Assembly (NCBI RefSeq): GCF_016865525.2
Contig: NZ_CP075169.1
Span: 2,232,337-2,296,336 of the forward strand
Length of the DNA stretch: 64,000 bases
Origin: Sodalis ligni
Lineage (GTDB): Bacteria; Pseudomonadota; Gammaproteobacteria; Enterobacterales; Enterobacteriaceae
Direction of reading: 5' to 3'
Numbering within the stretch: the stretch's first letter is position 1; every line of letters starts with the position of its first letter. Shown here in pieces: positions 19,057-27,600 of this stretch. Position numbers and translations under genes: made by a program. A model generated the notes under the pieces. It saw nothing but the letters and a program-made list of their open reading frames with translations. It did not search any database and had not been told where the DNA came from.

Positions 19057-19911
19057 TTAGGGCGGGCCGTTATCGCGCTGCCTACTCCCGCCGTCACCGA
19101 CAGGGCAATAGCCAGGATTTGGATAAGCGTCAAATTTTCCCGCCAGCAGTAAATAGGCCACCACCGCCGCCACCGCCGGCTCCATGCTCACCAGGATGCC
19201 GAAGGTCTTGTGGGGTAATCTTTTCAAGGCGGCCATTTCCAGCGTCATGGGCAGTGAGCTTGAAATCACCGCCACCAGCAGTCCCACCAGCAGCAGGTAA
19301 GGGTGGGAGATAATGGCGCCGGCATCCGTCATACCCACCGGGATCGTTACGGCGGAAGCAAATACCAGTCCGATGGCCACGGTTTGCCCGGAGTGGCGAT
19401 GGCTTACTTTTTTACCGAAGACAATATAAAGCCCCCAACCAAAGGCGGCGACCAGGGAATATATCACGCCGGTCAAATCCAGGCCGCTCTGGTTGCCCCG
19501 CAGGGGCAATATCATCAACATGCCGCCAACCGCCAGCACGATCCAGACAAAATCGGTTAATTTGCGCGAATAAAGCACCGTTACCGTCAGCGGACCGATA
19601 AATTCAATCGCCACCGCCAGGCCGAAGGGAATGGTCTTCAACGCGAGATAAAAGCACAGGTTCATCACTCCCAGCGTCATGCCGTACAGGGCGGTAAATG
19701 CCAGCTCCCGGCGGGTCATGGCCGCCTGCCAGGGCCGCCACAACACCAACAGGATAATGGCGGAAAAGCCCGTCCGCAGCGCCGAAGTGCCGGCTGCGCC
19801 TATCAAGGGAAACAGAAACTCTTTCGCCAGCGACGTCCCGATACCCAATGAAACGATGGAGCCCAGCACCAGCAGAAAGGGGACAAGCCGGTGGGCGAGA
19901 GACGATGGCAT
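19057..19911 (-). CDS. RhtA-like EamA-family amino-acid exporter, C-terminus frameshifted
   Basis: An inner-membrane protein of the drug/metabolite transporter superfamily with nine clear membrane segments, similar to the threonine/homoserine exporter RhtA (for example FGLAVAIEFIGPLTVTVLYSRKLTDFVWIVLA and KRLPHKTFGILVSMEPAVAAVVAYLLLAG). After LLLAGK the frame ends in an un-family-like tail. Shifting by one base near 19131 (GGGAAAATTTGACG) restores LTLIQILAIALSVTAGVGSAITA, the expected tenth helix, running to a stop near 18954. So there is an insertion of one base or loss of two. The last helix is lost; activity is uncertain. Confidence 0.75.
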   Translation of the reverse strand: MPSSLAHRLVPFLLVLGSIVSLGIGTSLAKEFLFPLIGAAGTSALRTGFSAIILLVLWRPWQAAMTRRELAFTALYGMTLGVMNLCFYLALKTIPFGLAVAIEFIGPLTVTVLYSRKLTDFVWIVLAVGGMLMILPLRGNQSGLDLTGVIYSLVAAFGWGLYIVFGKKVSHRHSGQTVAIGLVFASAVTIPVGMTDAGAIISHPYLLLVGLLVAVISSSLPMTLEMAALKRLPHKTFGILVSMEPAVAAVVAYLLLAGKFDAYPNPGYCPVGDGGSRQRDNGPP

Positions 19912-20060
19912 GGGGCTGTTCCGGTAAGCATGGGGTAGGGGTGACTTTTTAGCATAAAAAGAGGGGATAATGGAAAGGAAAAAGCAGGGGGCAGTGGTTA
20001 TAGGGGGTCAGCCCGGCAGAGAATGATGGACCAGAGCTGGTGGCGTCGCAGGTGAATAGG

Positions 20061-20211
20061 TTGTTACCCTGGGTCAACAGGATAAACCGGTGCCCGGATT
20101 TGTGGCGGCCCAGCAGATCAGCTGTTCCCCGTGAACTCGGGGATAAACCGTTTTCGGCTCGTAGCCGACATAGATTTTGCCCCTGTTCCCCGCGAATGCG
20201 GGGATAAACTT
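20061..20211 (+). CRISPR. Relict type I-E CRISPR array: three repeats, two 32-nt spacers
   Basis: Repeats of 29 nt start at 20061, 20122 and 20183, an exact 61-nt period (29+32), which is type I-E geometry. The third repeat (CTGTTCCCCGCGAATGCGGGGATAA...) is near the enterobacterial I-E consensus with the CCCCGC/GCGGGG stem. The second keeps the GGGGATAAACCG end with stem changes. The first matches the second at only about 20 of 29 positions but ends GGATAAACCG in register. Spacers are 20090-20121 and 20151-20182. No further repeats are found 61 bp either side. The only cas sequence seen is a cas3 stump 1.1 kb away, so the array should be inert here. Confidence 0.85.
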
Positions 20212-20246
20212 ATCCAAGGGCCAGAGGGGGTACAAAAGGTAGGCGA

Positions 20247-20561
20247 TTACAACGCTGCCAATGTATGCAAATTCTCTGGATTATGCGCAATCATTTTAAT
20301 AAGCAAGACAGCTTGGGCATTTGGTTTTGCTCTGCCTTGTTCCCAATTCTGATAGGTCGTGGTACCGGTGCGTAGATATTGAGCGAAAACTGACTGGGAC
20401 AAATGAAGCTTATCGCGGATTGCCTTCAGCTCATCGGGGCTCATCGAAGTATGTTTATTGATCGCGACACGATGGGATTTGAGGGTTATTTTGCCGGCGT
20501 TCATATCGCTCCACGCCTGCATCCCCTCGATAAGCTCATTAAAAATATCGCGCTTACTCAT
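20247..20561 (-). CDS. HTH antitoxin / regulator of a RelE-HigB type pair (NadS-like)
   Basis: 104 residues: an N-terminal stretch (RDIFNELIEGMQAWSDMNAGK) then a Cro/C1-type helix-turn-helix, LKAIRDKLHLSQSVFAQYLRTGTTTYQNWEQGRAKPNAQAVLLIKMI (about 45-91). Such proteins are encoded downstream of RelE/HigB toxins, neutralise them and repress the operon. The ATG overlaps the toxin gene's TGA by 4 nt, so toxin comes first. The antitoxin is intact while the toxin is broken in three places, so it is now free of its partner. Confidence 0.85.
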   Translation of the reverse strand: MSKRDIFNELIEGMQAWSDMNAGKITLKSHRVAINKHTSMSPDELKAIRDKLHLSQSVFAQYLRTGTTTYQNWEQGRAKPNAQAVLLIKMIAHNPENLHTLAAL

Positions 20562-20895
20562 AGTGTTGCCTCTCGTTTCAGTTTTTCCAGCATCTCCCGC
20601 AAGGTTTCTCGCTGCGGCTTGCTAAGATCATCCAATTCATCCTTGTCATAAAGTGTGAAAAGTAAAAATGGCTTTTCTCTATCCACCAATAATATATCAT
20701 CCTGATGCCGCCACGTTTTCCCTTCCCGCGCCGAACATCGCCAAAACGCACCTTTCGCAACCCCTGTGTGCTGAATAACCACGCCGCATTGTGGATTATT
20801 GAGCAGCATTTGCTGAAAAGACCGATACTCATCATCCGCAAGATAAGTTTTGCGCAGCCGTTCGAATGGCGGTAGCTCAATAAAACAGCATCCAT
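20558..20895 (-). pseudogene. RelE/HigB-type toxin with three frameshifts
   Basis: Homology to ~110-residue RelE/ParE toxins is spread over two frames: MDAVLL, then ELPPFERLRKTYLADDEYRS and MLLNNPQCGVVIQHTG, then LRKVRFGDVRRGKGKRGGIRMIYYWW, then LLFTLYDKDELDDLSKPQRETLREMLEKLKR. Indels are needed near the TTATTGAG after the start, at GGGGTTG after HTG, and in the T-run of CATTTTTACTT. Three independent breaks in 340 bp make a dead gene far likelier than sequencing error. The mRNA-cleaving toxin would have been ribosome-associated if intact (family knowledge). Confidence 0.85.
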
Positions 20896-21337
20896 GTGAA
20901 AGTTGCTCCTAAGTTGAAGATAGAATATCCCTAACTTGGGGATAGATCAATGTCAACGATATCATAATCTGAAAAAGCCTTACCCTAACATGGTCGAGGC
21001 AGCTCAAACTTTGCTCAGGTGGCATCGTGACGAAATCCCTGGCGCTGAAAATATTTTTATCACCAATTATTTATTTGTTAATCAAGTAGCGTATATTGAT
21101 TTTTAGTCGCCCGACAATATTTTCAATGTCTAGTATATGCTATTCTTTATAGTATTCACTAGCGACATGACAGCGCTAAGCGTTATTGAAAATACAAAGA
21201 CAAAACCAGCTTAAATGATATACTCAACAATAAAAATTAAGTAGTGTTCAATATACTATTGATTACTTACTATTATGACAATTGTTAAGTATTAGTTATT
21301 TTCTTTTCAGTGATATTCGTTATCAGGTGTAAATAAA
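20896..21337. other. AT-rich intergenic region ahead of the cas3 stump
   Basis: About 440 bp without a gene, strongly AT-rich from about 21050, unlike the GC-rich genes around it. In enterobacterial type I-E loci the region before cas3 is typically long and AT-rich (H-NS-bound in E. coli), so this is probably the surviving upstream control region of a lost cas operon (inference). No other structure was recognised. Confidence 0.45.
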
Positions 21338-21500
21338 ATGATTAACAATTCAACACCAGATTATCTTTGTTATTGGGGAAAAGCGCGCAAAAGGATCAAA
21401 TCGGGGATGAACCGTATCATCTGCTTGCTTATCATTGCCTGGATGTAGCGGCCTGTAGCTATCTCATGGTGCAAAACAACCTTTTGGGAGTAAGGCCATG
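21338..21500 (+). pseudogene. cas3: cas3 5' stump (type I-E CRISPR nuclease-helicase, HD-domain start)
   Basis: ATG at 21338 behind AGGTG opens MINNSTPDYLCYWGKARKRIKSG. After one lost G in the GGGG at 21403-21406 the next frame reads DEPYHLLAYHCLDVAACSYLMVQNN. E. coli Cas3 begins with CHYWGKSSKSL and then has HLLIYHCLDVAAV, so both blocks match in order and spacing at the start of the HD nuclease domain. Homology fades near 21490; the remaining ~830 residues and all other cas genes are absent. An orphan CRISPR repeat starts at 21509, so a deletion probably joined cas3 to an array. Confidence 0.8.
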
Positions 21501-21508
21501 TTGGCGTC

Positions 21509-21537
21509 ATGTTCCTCGCGAATGCGGGGATATTTGA
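21509..21537 (+). repeat. Orphan type I-E CRISPR repeat
   Basis: ATGTTCCTCGCGAATGCGGGGATA and five more bases match the third repeat of the relict array (20183) at about 23 of 29 positions, including CGCGAATGCGGGGATA. There is no second copy 61 bp away on either side. It lies in the same orientation as the array and as the cas3 stump, which is where a cas-distal array would sit if the intervening cas operon were deleted. Confidence 0.78.
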
Positions 21538-21714
21538 TTAGAAGACTATTGGTATCGACAGCATTGGTTGGTATGGTAGCAATACCGGTATGTATGATAA
21601 GTTGCTGTTAAGAATTTGTGAAAAGTACCGGTGAAAAAGGGTAAATTGCTAACCGGCAGAATGCACAGCGCCGCGTGTCAGGCAAGCCCGTAAAAATAGA
21701 TATCAGGATTGGTT

Positions 21715-22977
21715 ATGTCTTCTTCTGCTTCCGCCAGCGCGGATTCGCTGTTTCACCATCGCTCTTTTGTCGCTTTCTGGCTGGCCCGTACCGGTTCCAG
21801 CTTTGGTTTTCAGATGCTGTCTATCGTGGTGAGCTGGCAAATATACGCCACCACCGGCCGCGCATTGGATCTGGGGCTGATAGGTATGGCGCAGTTCCTG
21901 CCTTCGGTGGCCCTGGCATTGCCCGCCGGCCATATGGCGGACCAGTACGATCGCCGCCGTATCGTGTTGTTCGGCCAAGTCGTTGAGTGGCTCGCCGTGA
22001 TCATGCTGGCGGCGTTCACCCTGCTGCACTTTGTGGATGAAATCATTATCCTGGGGCTGGTGTTTCTTATGTCGGTGGCCAAGGCCATCGAGGCGCCGGC
22101 CCTTCAGTCAATGGTGCCGGCGCTGGTGCCGCCGTCCATGTTGGCGCGCGCCACCGCCGCGACCTCTGTCTCCAGCGAGGCCGCGATGATAGCCGGTCCC
22201 GCGCTGGGCGGCCTGCTGTATGTGGCGGGGGCCGGTATGGTCTATCTGGTAACCGGTCTGCTTTATCTGGTGTCGATGGTGATGGTGGGCCTGCTGCGCT
22301 ATGAACAGTCGCCGCCGCGCCGCGAGCCGGCCAGCTTTTCTACCCTGTTCGCCGGCGTGCGTTTTATCCGCGCCCGCCCCGATGTGCTGGGGGTGATTTC
22401 GCTGGATCTGTTTGCCGTGCTGCTGGGGGGCGCCACGGCGCTGATGCCGATCTTCGCCAAGGACATATTGCATACCGGCCCCTGGGGCCTGGGTTTGCTG
22501 CGGGGCGCGCCGGCGGTAGGGGCGCTGCTGATGGGTTTCTGGCTGAGCCGCCGTGCCCTGGAGCATCGCGTGGGCATGATTATGTTCGGCGCGGTGGCGG
22601 GTTTCGGCATTGCCACCCTGGTGTTTGCGTTATCCACGGTGCTTTGGCTGTCGCTGGTGGCATTGTTCGCCCTCGGCGCGTTTGACATGATAAGCATGGT
22701 GATTCGCGGCGCGCTGGTACAGCTGGATACTCCCGACGAGATGCGCGGGCGCGTTAACGCCGTTAATTCAATATTTGTCAATACCTCCAACCAGCTCGGC
22801 GAATTCGAATCGGGCATGCTGGCGGCGTGGCTGGGGGCGGTGCCGGCGGCGGCGCTGGGGGGGATCGGCACCCTGCTGGTGGTGGGACTGTGGATGGCCT
22901 GGTTCCCCAATCTGCGTCGCCGCCAGCGGCTGGATAACGAGGCGGGCTTTAAAGAGGGGGCGGCGGATACGCTCTAA
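21715..22977 (+). CDS. MFS transporter, enterobactin-exporter-like (MFS_3) family
   Basis: About 420 residues with 10-12 membrane segments, starting at ATG 21715 (MSSSASASADSLFHHRSFVAFWLARTGSSFG) behind an AGGA. A TTG six bases upstream is in frame but less likely. The MFS loop signature appears as GHMADQYDRRRIVLFGQ (about 73-89), and AKAIEAPALQSMVPALVP is typical of the EntS-like branch. Expected role: proton-driven efflux across the inner membrane; substrate unknown. No siderophore genes are nearby, so the EntS-like label describes the fold only. Confidence 0.85.
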   Translation: MSSSASASADSLFHHRSFVAFWLARTGSSFGFQMLSIVVSWQIYATTGRALDLGLIGMAQFLPSVALALPAGHMADQYDRRRIVLFGQVVEWLAVIMLAAFTLLHFVDEIIILGLVFLMSVAKAIEAPALQSMVPALVPPSMLARATAATSVSSEAAMIAGPALGGLLYVAGAGMVYLVTGLLYLVSMVMVGLLRYEQSPPRREPASFSTLFAGVRFIRARPDVLGVISLDLFAVLLGGATALMPIFAKDILHTGPWGLGLLRGAPAVGALLMGFWLSRRALEHRVGMIMFGAVAGFGIATLVFALSTVLWLSLVALFALGAFDMISMVIRGALVQLDTPDEMRGRVNAVNSIFVNTSNQLGEFESGMLAAWLGAVPAAALGGIGTLLVVGLWMAWFPNLRRRQRLDNEAGFKEGAADTL

Positions 22978-23201
22978 TCCATTGATTCTGAAATTGCCGG
23001 CGGCGGTAGCGGGACGCAACCCGCTATCGCCGCGTTTCTCTCCGTTGATTGTTGTCCGTTAAGAAGTTAATCGCTGGGTCTCCACAGAATATTTAACAGT
23101 AAAAGATTGTGATATAAATTAAACGGGAGAAAAGTAACCAATCCTTATAATTATTCTTTTCAATTAACGAATGGGTTTTAATTTATTTTCATAAATCAAT
23201 T

Positions 23202-23490
23202 GTGGGTGCCAATAAAAAGAAACAAAAGGTCGTATTTCATAGAATTGTGAAGCTCCATGAAAATTTATTCTATATGCTGTTCGCTCCAGATGGCATTTAT
23301 ATTCTGGCTCGCTGTCCATTTCCTCCGGCTCTTTTGTCGAGGACGATCACCCATTACTCAGATATGCTCTACAGTATGAAAACCTCGGAAGGAGAGGGAT
23401 ACGTCTATTGCCGCATCGAGCACAAGTCCAGCGCGGACGAGATGATGGCGTTTCGCCTGCTGCGCTACAGCATGGCAGCCAGGGGCCTGA
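23202..23490 (+). pseudogene. Rpn-family (PD-(D/E)XK recombination-promoting nuclease, YhgA-like) remnant
   Basis: [43 protein letters not shown] (from about 23352) is the diagnostic core of Rpn proteins, including the IEHKS active-site region. Upstream, HENLF and, in another frame, SGSFVEDDH fit the family's N-terminal part but need frameshifts and a deletion. After YSMAA the reading leaves the family. What remains is under a third of the ~300-residue protein. Confidence 0.7.
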
Positions 23491-23570
23491 TAAATATTTT
23501 ATGTACTTTTTTTACACTTTTGCGAGTATTTTAAGGACAAATAATTCGCAAGATTGAAAAAGGCACAGGT

Positions 23571-24055
23571 ATGTTAGTCCCTATAAAAGGTCACGGAAAA
23601 GAATTTGAGGCTTATCGGACCCTATTTATTCATGAATATGAAATGGATTTGGTACGGAATCACAAGCTCAACGACTATGACGCCCATGAAAAAGCAGTCA
23701 ATATCATCGATTCTTCATTTTTGGCTGAGGCCGGGAAAAATAACAATGTCTTATACCGTATCGTAAAAAGCCTTGAGGGTGCCCAGCATAACGTGGGATA
23801 TATCTGGATTTTGTCTTCTGCGAAGGATAATACCGCATTCATCATGGATTTCTATATCTTGCCAGAGTATCGAAAGCAAAGGCTGGGGACCGAGGCCTTG
23901 ACGGAACTCTTCTATCAGCTGGCGCAAAACGGTAATACCGCCATTACGTTACGCGTAGATCCGGATAATCTGGCGGCGCATAATCTCTATAAAAAGTGGG
24001 TTTTGCCGTTACCGGTATCAATATGGCGAGAAAACTAAACAGCGCTGCCTTCTAG
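23571..24055 (+). pseudogene. GNAT N-acetyltransferase with C-terminal frameshift
   Basis: The ORF gives 155 residues. GNAT motif A is visible (FIMDFYILPEYRKQRLGTEALTELF, about 100-125), as is motif B (ITLRVDPDNLAAHNLYKK). After LYKK the frame ends in WVLPLPVSIWREN. Restoring one lost G near 23996 (AAAAAG-TGGG) gives VGFAVTGINMARKLNSAAF with a stop at 24055, the usual GNAT ending. Substrate unknown. The break touches only the last strand, so either a real lesion or a homopolymer error is possible. Confidence 0.65.
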
Positions 24056-24696
24056 TTCGTTTTTCACGTTCTGAATTTTGCTACCTGCGGCATTCGCCCT
24101 GGCCCGCCCCCTTTTCCTCCGACGTTGGAACGGTACGGACGTGCCCCGCATGCCGTCAAACTCGCTTTCCCCGCTGCCAAAGACCGGCGCCCGCCGGCAC
24201 AGCCACCTGGGCAAAATCGGTCCCGAGTCCTTTGAACGAGCCTCATCGTGAGGACAGGATCTGTCCATGATTTCGGGGGCAGTCCAGTTGCGATCGGGAA
24301 AAGCGTCGCCGCGTGATATAAGGCCGCTTTTTATCGGCAAAAATCGGCTACATTCTCTGAGTATAACCATATAAGAAGAAGGGTTTTTACGCTCTGCCGC
24401 CGTATCTGAAAAGCCGTTGCCCGGATGCCCTGTCCCGGCGGCGCTGTCTCTTTCAGCGGCGGGGAGAGGGACATGAAAGCGTCTGCCGGTCTTCCCTTGG
24501 GGTTATAACCCGCAGGGGATAGAGGGGAAACGGGACATTAGTTTCGTATGATGTATTAAGGTCTTGTGAGTGTAGCCGGTAGCCTAAACGTATTTAATGT
24601 AACGCAGAGATACGATATCAAAACGTGATGTTTTATAAAGGCGCCGCCGCAGGTTAGCACGGCTTAATATATTACCCACCCTACAGACAAGTCATT
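24056..24696. other. 641-bp intergenic region upstream of the oxidoreductase operon
   Basis: No gene that I can support. A 111-codon minus-strand ORF (24370-24035) has no recognisable domain and a composition like translated intergenic DNA. The last ~150 bp (about 24540-24690) is AT-richer and holds the expected promoter of the large oxidoreductase gene. I did not find a convincing FNR or ArcA site by eye. Confidence 0.4.
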
Positions 24697-27600
24697 ATGA
24701 AAAACAATAAAGTGAAATATCCAGGCATTCCCAGTGTGATTCATGGCAATGGTGCTGTTGCCTATATCATGAATCACGTTTGTGGCGGCGTTATCGGTTA
24801 TCCCATAACCCCGTCGACGGAAATTGCAGAGATTTTCGAAGCCGCCCGCGCAGAGGGCGGCGTCAACGTCTGGGGCAAGCATCCGTTTTTCTTCAGCCCG
24901 GAAGGGGAGCATTCGGCCCAGAGCGGTGCGCTCGGGGCGGCATTGACCGGCGGGCAATACATCTCGAACGCCTCGTCAAGCCAAGGCATTCTTTATGCGA
25001 TGGAATCCCACTACGTCACGGTGGGCAAGAAGGTGGGAGGTTTTGTACTGCAGGTGGCGGCGCGGGTGGTGTCAAAACATTCGTTAAACGTGATGGCCGG
25101 CCATGATGATGTCTACGCGCTGCTCCCGTCCGGATACACTATCCTTTTCGGCGCGAATCCCCAGGAAGCGGCGGATCTGGCGGCCATAGCCTACCGGGTC
25201 TCTTCACTGTCCCTCATTCCGGTCGCCAACGCCATGGACGGATTTTCCACCAGCCATATGCTGTGCGAAGCGCTGCTGCCGGAGCCGGCGCTGTTGGCGG
25301 AATATCTGGGGGACCCGGCCGGGCGCATCAAGGCGCCGACCGCGGCGCAGGAGATGCTCTATGGCGCCAAAGGCCGCGTATTTCAGCTTAAAGCGTACCT
25401 CTCCCGTCACCAGGCGGACATTGCCGCCGATGAGCGGACTATGCTGCAAAGCTATCTGGAGCTTCACGCGGAATCCATCGAACAGGATTTGCAAGGCTTC
25501 CTGATGGCGCCGACCCTGGACTGGCTGCCCGCTGAACTGCATGCTCCCTGGCGGCGGCAGTGGCTGAACGCCTTTGAACGGGGTACCCGGCAGCGAGTGC
25601 CGGCGTTAATCGACGTCAATAATCCGGGTCTGACAGGCGGGGTGCAGAACCAGCCGGATTTCCAGGCCGGGTCGGCGGATCACCGCACTCATTTCGCCAG
25701 CGACGTGCCGGCGCTGGTGCGTCAGGCGATGGCGGAATACGGCGAGTTGACCGGACGCCGCTACCAGCCGGTGCAGACCTTTATGTGTGAAGACGCCGAG
25801 GACGTCATGGTGGCGCTGGGATCCGTTACCGATGACATCGAAGCCGTGGTGGCGTATCTGCGCCGCCAGGGACAAAAAGTGGGGCTGGTGGCCGTTAAGC
25901 TGCTGCAGCCATTCCCGGAAGCGGAAGTGGTGGCGGCCCTGCGGGGCAAGCGGGCCGTGACGGTGCTGGAACGTTCCGATCAGACGGAACTCACCGTCCG
26001 GGTGACCCGTGCCCTGTTCCAGGCACGGGAAAATGCCGATGGGGTGCGCCACGCGGGAATTCCCGCTCTCCAGTCCATGCCGACGCTTACCACCGCCATT
26101 TTCGGCCTCGGCGGGCACGATTTGCAGCCGCGGCATTTGATTGCCGCCTTCAAAAATATGTCGGACGGGCAGGGTGCGCCTTTGATCTATCTGGGTTCAC
26201 AGTTCTTCTCCCCGACGCCGTCCCCCTATTTGGATAAACTCCAGGCGCGCCTGAAAGGGGCATATCCTGAAACCGAACGGATGGCGCTTAATACCGGGCC
26301 GAACCCGAATTTGTTGCCGGAGGGCGCTTTCCGTATCCGTTTCCACTCGGTGGGGGGCTATGGCACCATCGCCACCGGTAAACTGTTAACCGACATTCTG
26401 GCGGGCGCTTTGGACATGCACTCCAAATCGGCGCCGAAATACGGTTCGGAAAAGAGCGGCGCGCCCACCAATTATTACATCACCCTCAGTCCGGAGCCGG
26501 TAAAAATCACCAATGCTGAATTGGAAGATGTGGAAATCGTTATTTCGCCGGATCATAAGGTCTTTAGTCATACCAACCCCCTGCGCGGTCTGACGTCCGG
26601 GGGCACGTTTATCATGCAATCCAATCTTGCTCCCGAAGAGGTTTGGCGGGAATTGCCGGCTTCGGCCCGCAAGACCCTGCGGGACAAGGCTATCCGTTTT
26701 CTGATAATCGATGCGTTTGCCGTCGCAAAAAAACACGCGCCGACGCCGGAACTGGAAACCCGCATGATGGGCATCGCCTTTATCGGCGCGGTGGTGGGGC
26801 ATGTGGAGCGGGTCTCGGCGGGATCATCCGCCGCCGCCATCCTGGCGAAAATCCGCCAGCAAATCGGCAAGAAGTTCGGCGCGAAGGGCGGCGCGGTGGT
26901 TGAAGGCAATATGGCGGTAATCCACGACGGCATTGCAGCTACCCAAAGCGTCGATTACGCCTCGGCAGAATTTGCCGATGCCGACGGCCAACGGCTGTCG
27001 GCGAATCCGTATGGGCTGTCGTTGTCCGCCGATGGGGAACACTCGGCACAAACATCGGTGCTGAACGGTCTTTTCGACCATGACTATTATGAAGAAACCG
27101 TCGCGCGTCCCTTCCGGGAAGGCACTATCGGCGAAGCGCCGGTATTGCCCGGCGCCGGGCTGTTTATGCCCGCCGGCACCGCGAGCGCGAAGGATAAAGG
27201 ACTGTTCCGCCGTTCCGTGCCCGAGTTTCACGCCGAGGCATGCACCGGCTGTATGGAGTGTGCGCTGGTTTGTCCGGATGCGGCGATTCCGAATTCGGTA
27301 CATGATATCCATGAACTGCTGCTGGAGGGTATCCGCCGCCTCGGCCTGGCCGAAAGCCGGCGCGAGGCCATGGCGGCACATCTTTATCCGCTGGCGGATG
27401 CGGTGCGGGAAACCTATCGTCAAAGCAAAACGCCGCGGCCTTTTCATGAAGTCGTCGCCGATGCGGCGGCGGGTCTGGTCATCGACGCGGCGGCCCTGCG
27501 AACCGACTTTGCCAAACTGGCCGACGTACTGGCGGCCTATCCCGTCGCGCGGACCCGTCCGTTCTTTGATGCGGCGGAAAAAAACGGTACCGGCGGCGGC

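Noticed and set aside
19030-19076. CCCGCCC/GGGCGGG hairpin downstream of the RhtA-like gene as a terminator
   Set aside because: No T-run follows the stem on either strand; it may just be GC-rich sequence within the frameshifted reading frame.
20244-20272. Possible fourth CRISPR repeat one period downstream of the array
   Set aside because: The sequence at +61 (and at -61, from 20000) shows no repeat similarity; the array stops at three units.
21541-21651. Short plus-strand frame GIDSIGWYGSNTGMYDKLL after the orphan repeat, considered as another cas fragment
   Set aside because: I could not match it to Cas1, Cas2 or another Cas protein; too short to call.
24035-24370. 111-codon minus-strand ORF before the PFOR operon
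   Set aside because: Arg/Gly/Pro-rich with no recognisable domain or convincing ribosome site, overlapping the end of a GNAT remnant; more likely intergenic.
24540-24696. Search for an FNR site before the PFOR operon, expected for an anaerobic enzyme
   Set aside because: No TTGAT-N4-ATCAA-like pair with acceptable match was found by eye; a matrix scan would be needed.
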